Below, one piece after another: positions 6,498-6,534 of a DNA stretch of 6,534 nucleotides. Position 1 is the stretch's first letter; each line of letters begins with the position of its first letter. A program made the position numbers and the translations under genes. The notes under the pieces were generated by a model, which saw only the letters and a program-made list of their open reading frames with translations, ran no database searches and was not told the origin of the DNA. Where the stretch lies: NCBI GenBank assembly GCA_020630355.1, contig JAHDBO010000115.1, positions 1 to 6,534 on the forward strand, given 5' to 3'. Origin of the DNA: Saprospiraceae bacterium (GTDB lineage: Bacteria; Bacteroidota; Bacteroidia; Chitinophagales; Saprospiraceae).

Positions 6498-6527
6498 CCA
6501 AGATAAGACGCCCAAGTGATACAACAA
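6498..6527 (-). promoter_or_regulatory. Weak candidate promoter for the transglycosylase gene
   Basis: On the minus strand TTG (6527-6525), a 19-bp spacer and TATCTTGG (6505-6498) resemble TTG-N19-TAnnTTTG with one mismatch in the -7 element. It lies about 165 bp upstream of the ATG, near the window edge. A better promoter might exist nearer the gene but I did not find one. Confidence 0.25.
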
Positions 6528-6534
6528 CAAAAAC

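Overview
The window looks like a chromosomal segment from a member of the Bacteroidota (Bacteroidetes), probably from the Cytophagales/Saprospirales side rather than a gut Bacteroides. Four things point this way. The primary sigma factor is the short form that lacks region 1.1 and begins MRQLKIT. The TonB-dependent receptor carries an N-terminal carboxypeptidase-regulatory-like domain. The best promoter matches the Bacteroidetes pattern TTTG-N19-TAnnTTTG. Start codons are preceded by A-rich leaders rather than Shine-Dalgarno sites. Genus cannot be decided from the sequence alone.

All five protein genes lie on the minus strand, so transcription runs from high to low coordinates. In that order they are: a secreted or membrane-anchored MltD-like lytic transglycosylase (5391-6332); a DUF5691-type helical-repeat protein of unknown function (3783-5315); a metal-dependent amidohydrolase of the adenosine/aminofutalosine deaminase type (2580-3758); the housekeeping sigma factor RpoD (1526-2395, with the start corrected from an upstream in-frame ATG); and the N-terminal 422 residues of a TonB-dependent outer-membrane receptor (1-1267), which runs off the left edge.

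The DUF5691 and amidohydrolase genes are 24 bp apart and very probably co-transcribed. The transglycosylase ends 75 bp before DUF5691 and could belong to the same transcript. rpoD and the receptor gene have their own upstream regions. rpoD ends in a good rho-independent terminator, and the receptor has a near-consensus promoter with a leader of roughly 105 nt.

The gene content is largely ordinary: envelope maintenance, nutrient uptake, transcription and small-molecule deamination. Four points deserve a second look. Short repeats with a 7-bp period sit just upstream of three consecutive genes. A 13-bp sequence is shared, in opposite orientation, by the rpoD and receptor leaders. The DUF5691 gene stands apart from the SWIM/MoxR/VWA partners its family usually has. 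The amidohydrolase may act in futalosine-type menaquinone synthesis. There is no RNA gene, insertion sequence, CRISPR array or phage feature that I can support, and no intergenic stretch exceeds about 260 bases.
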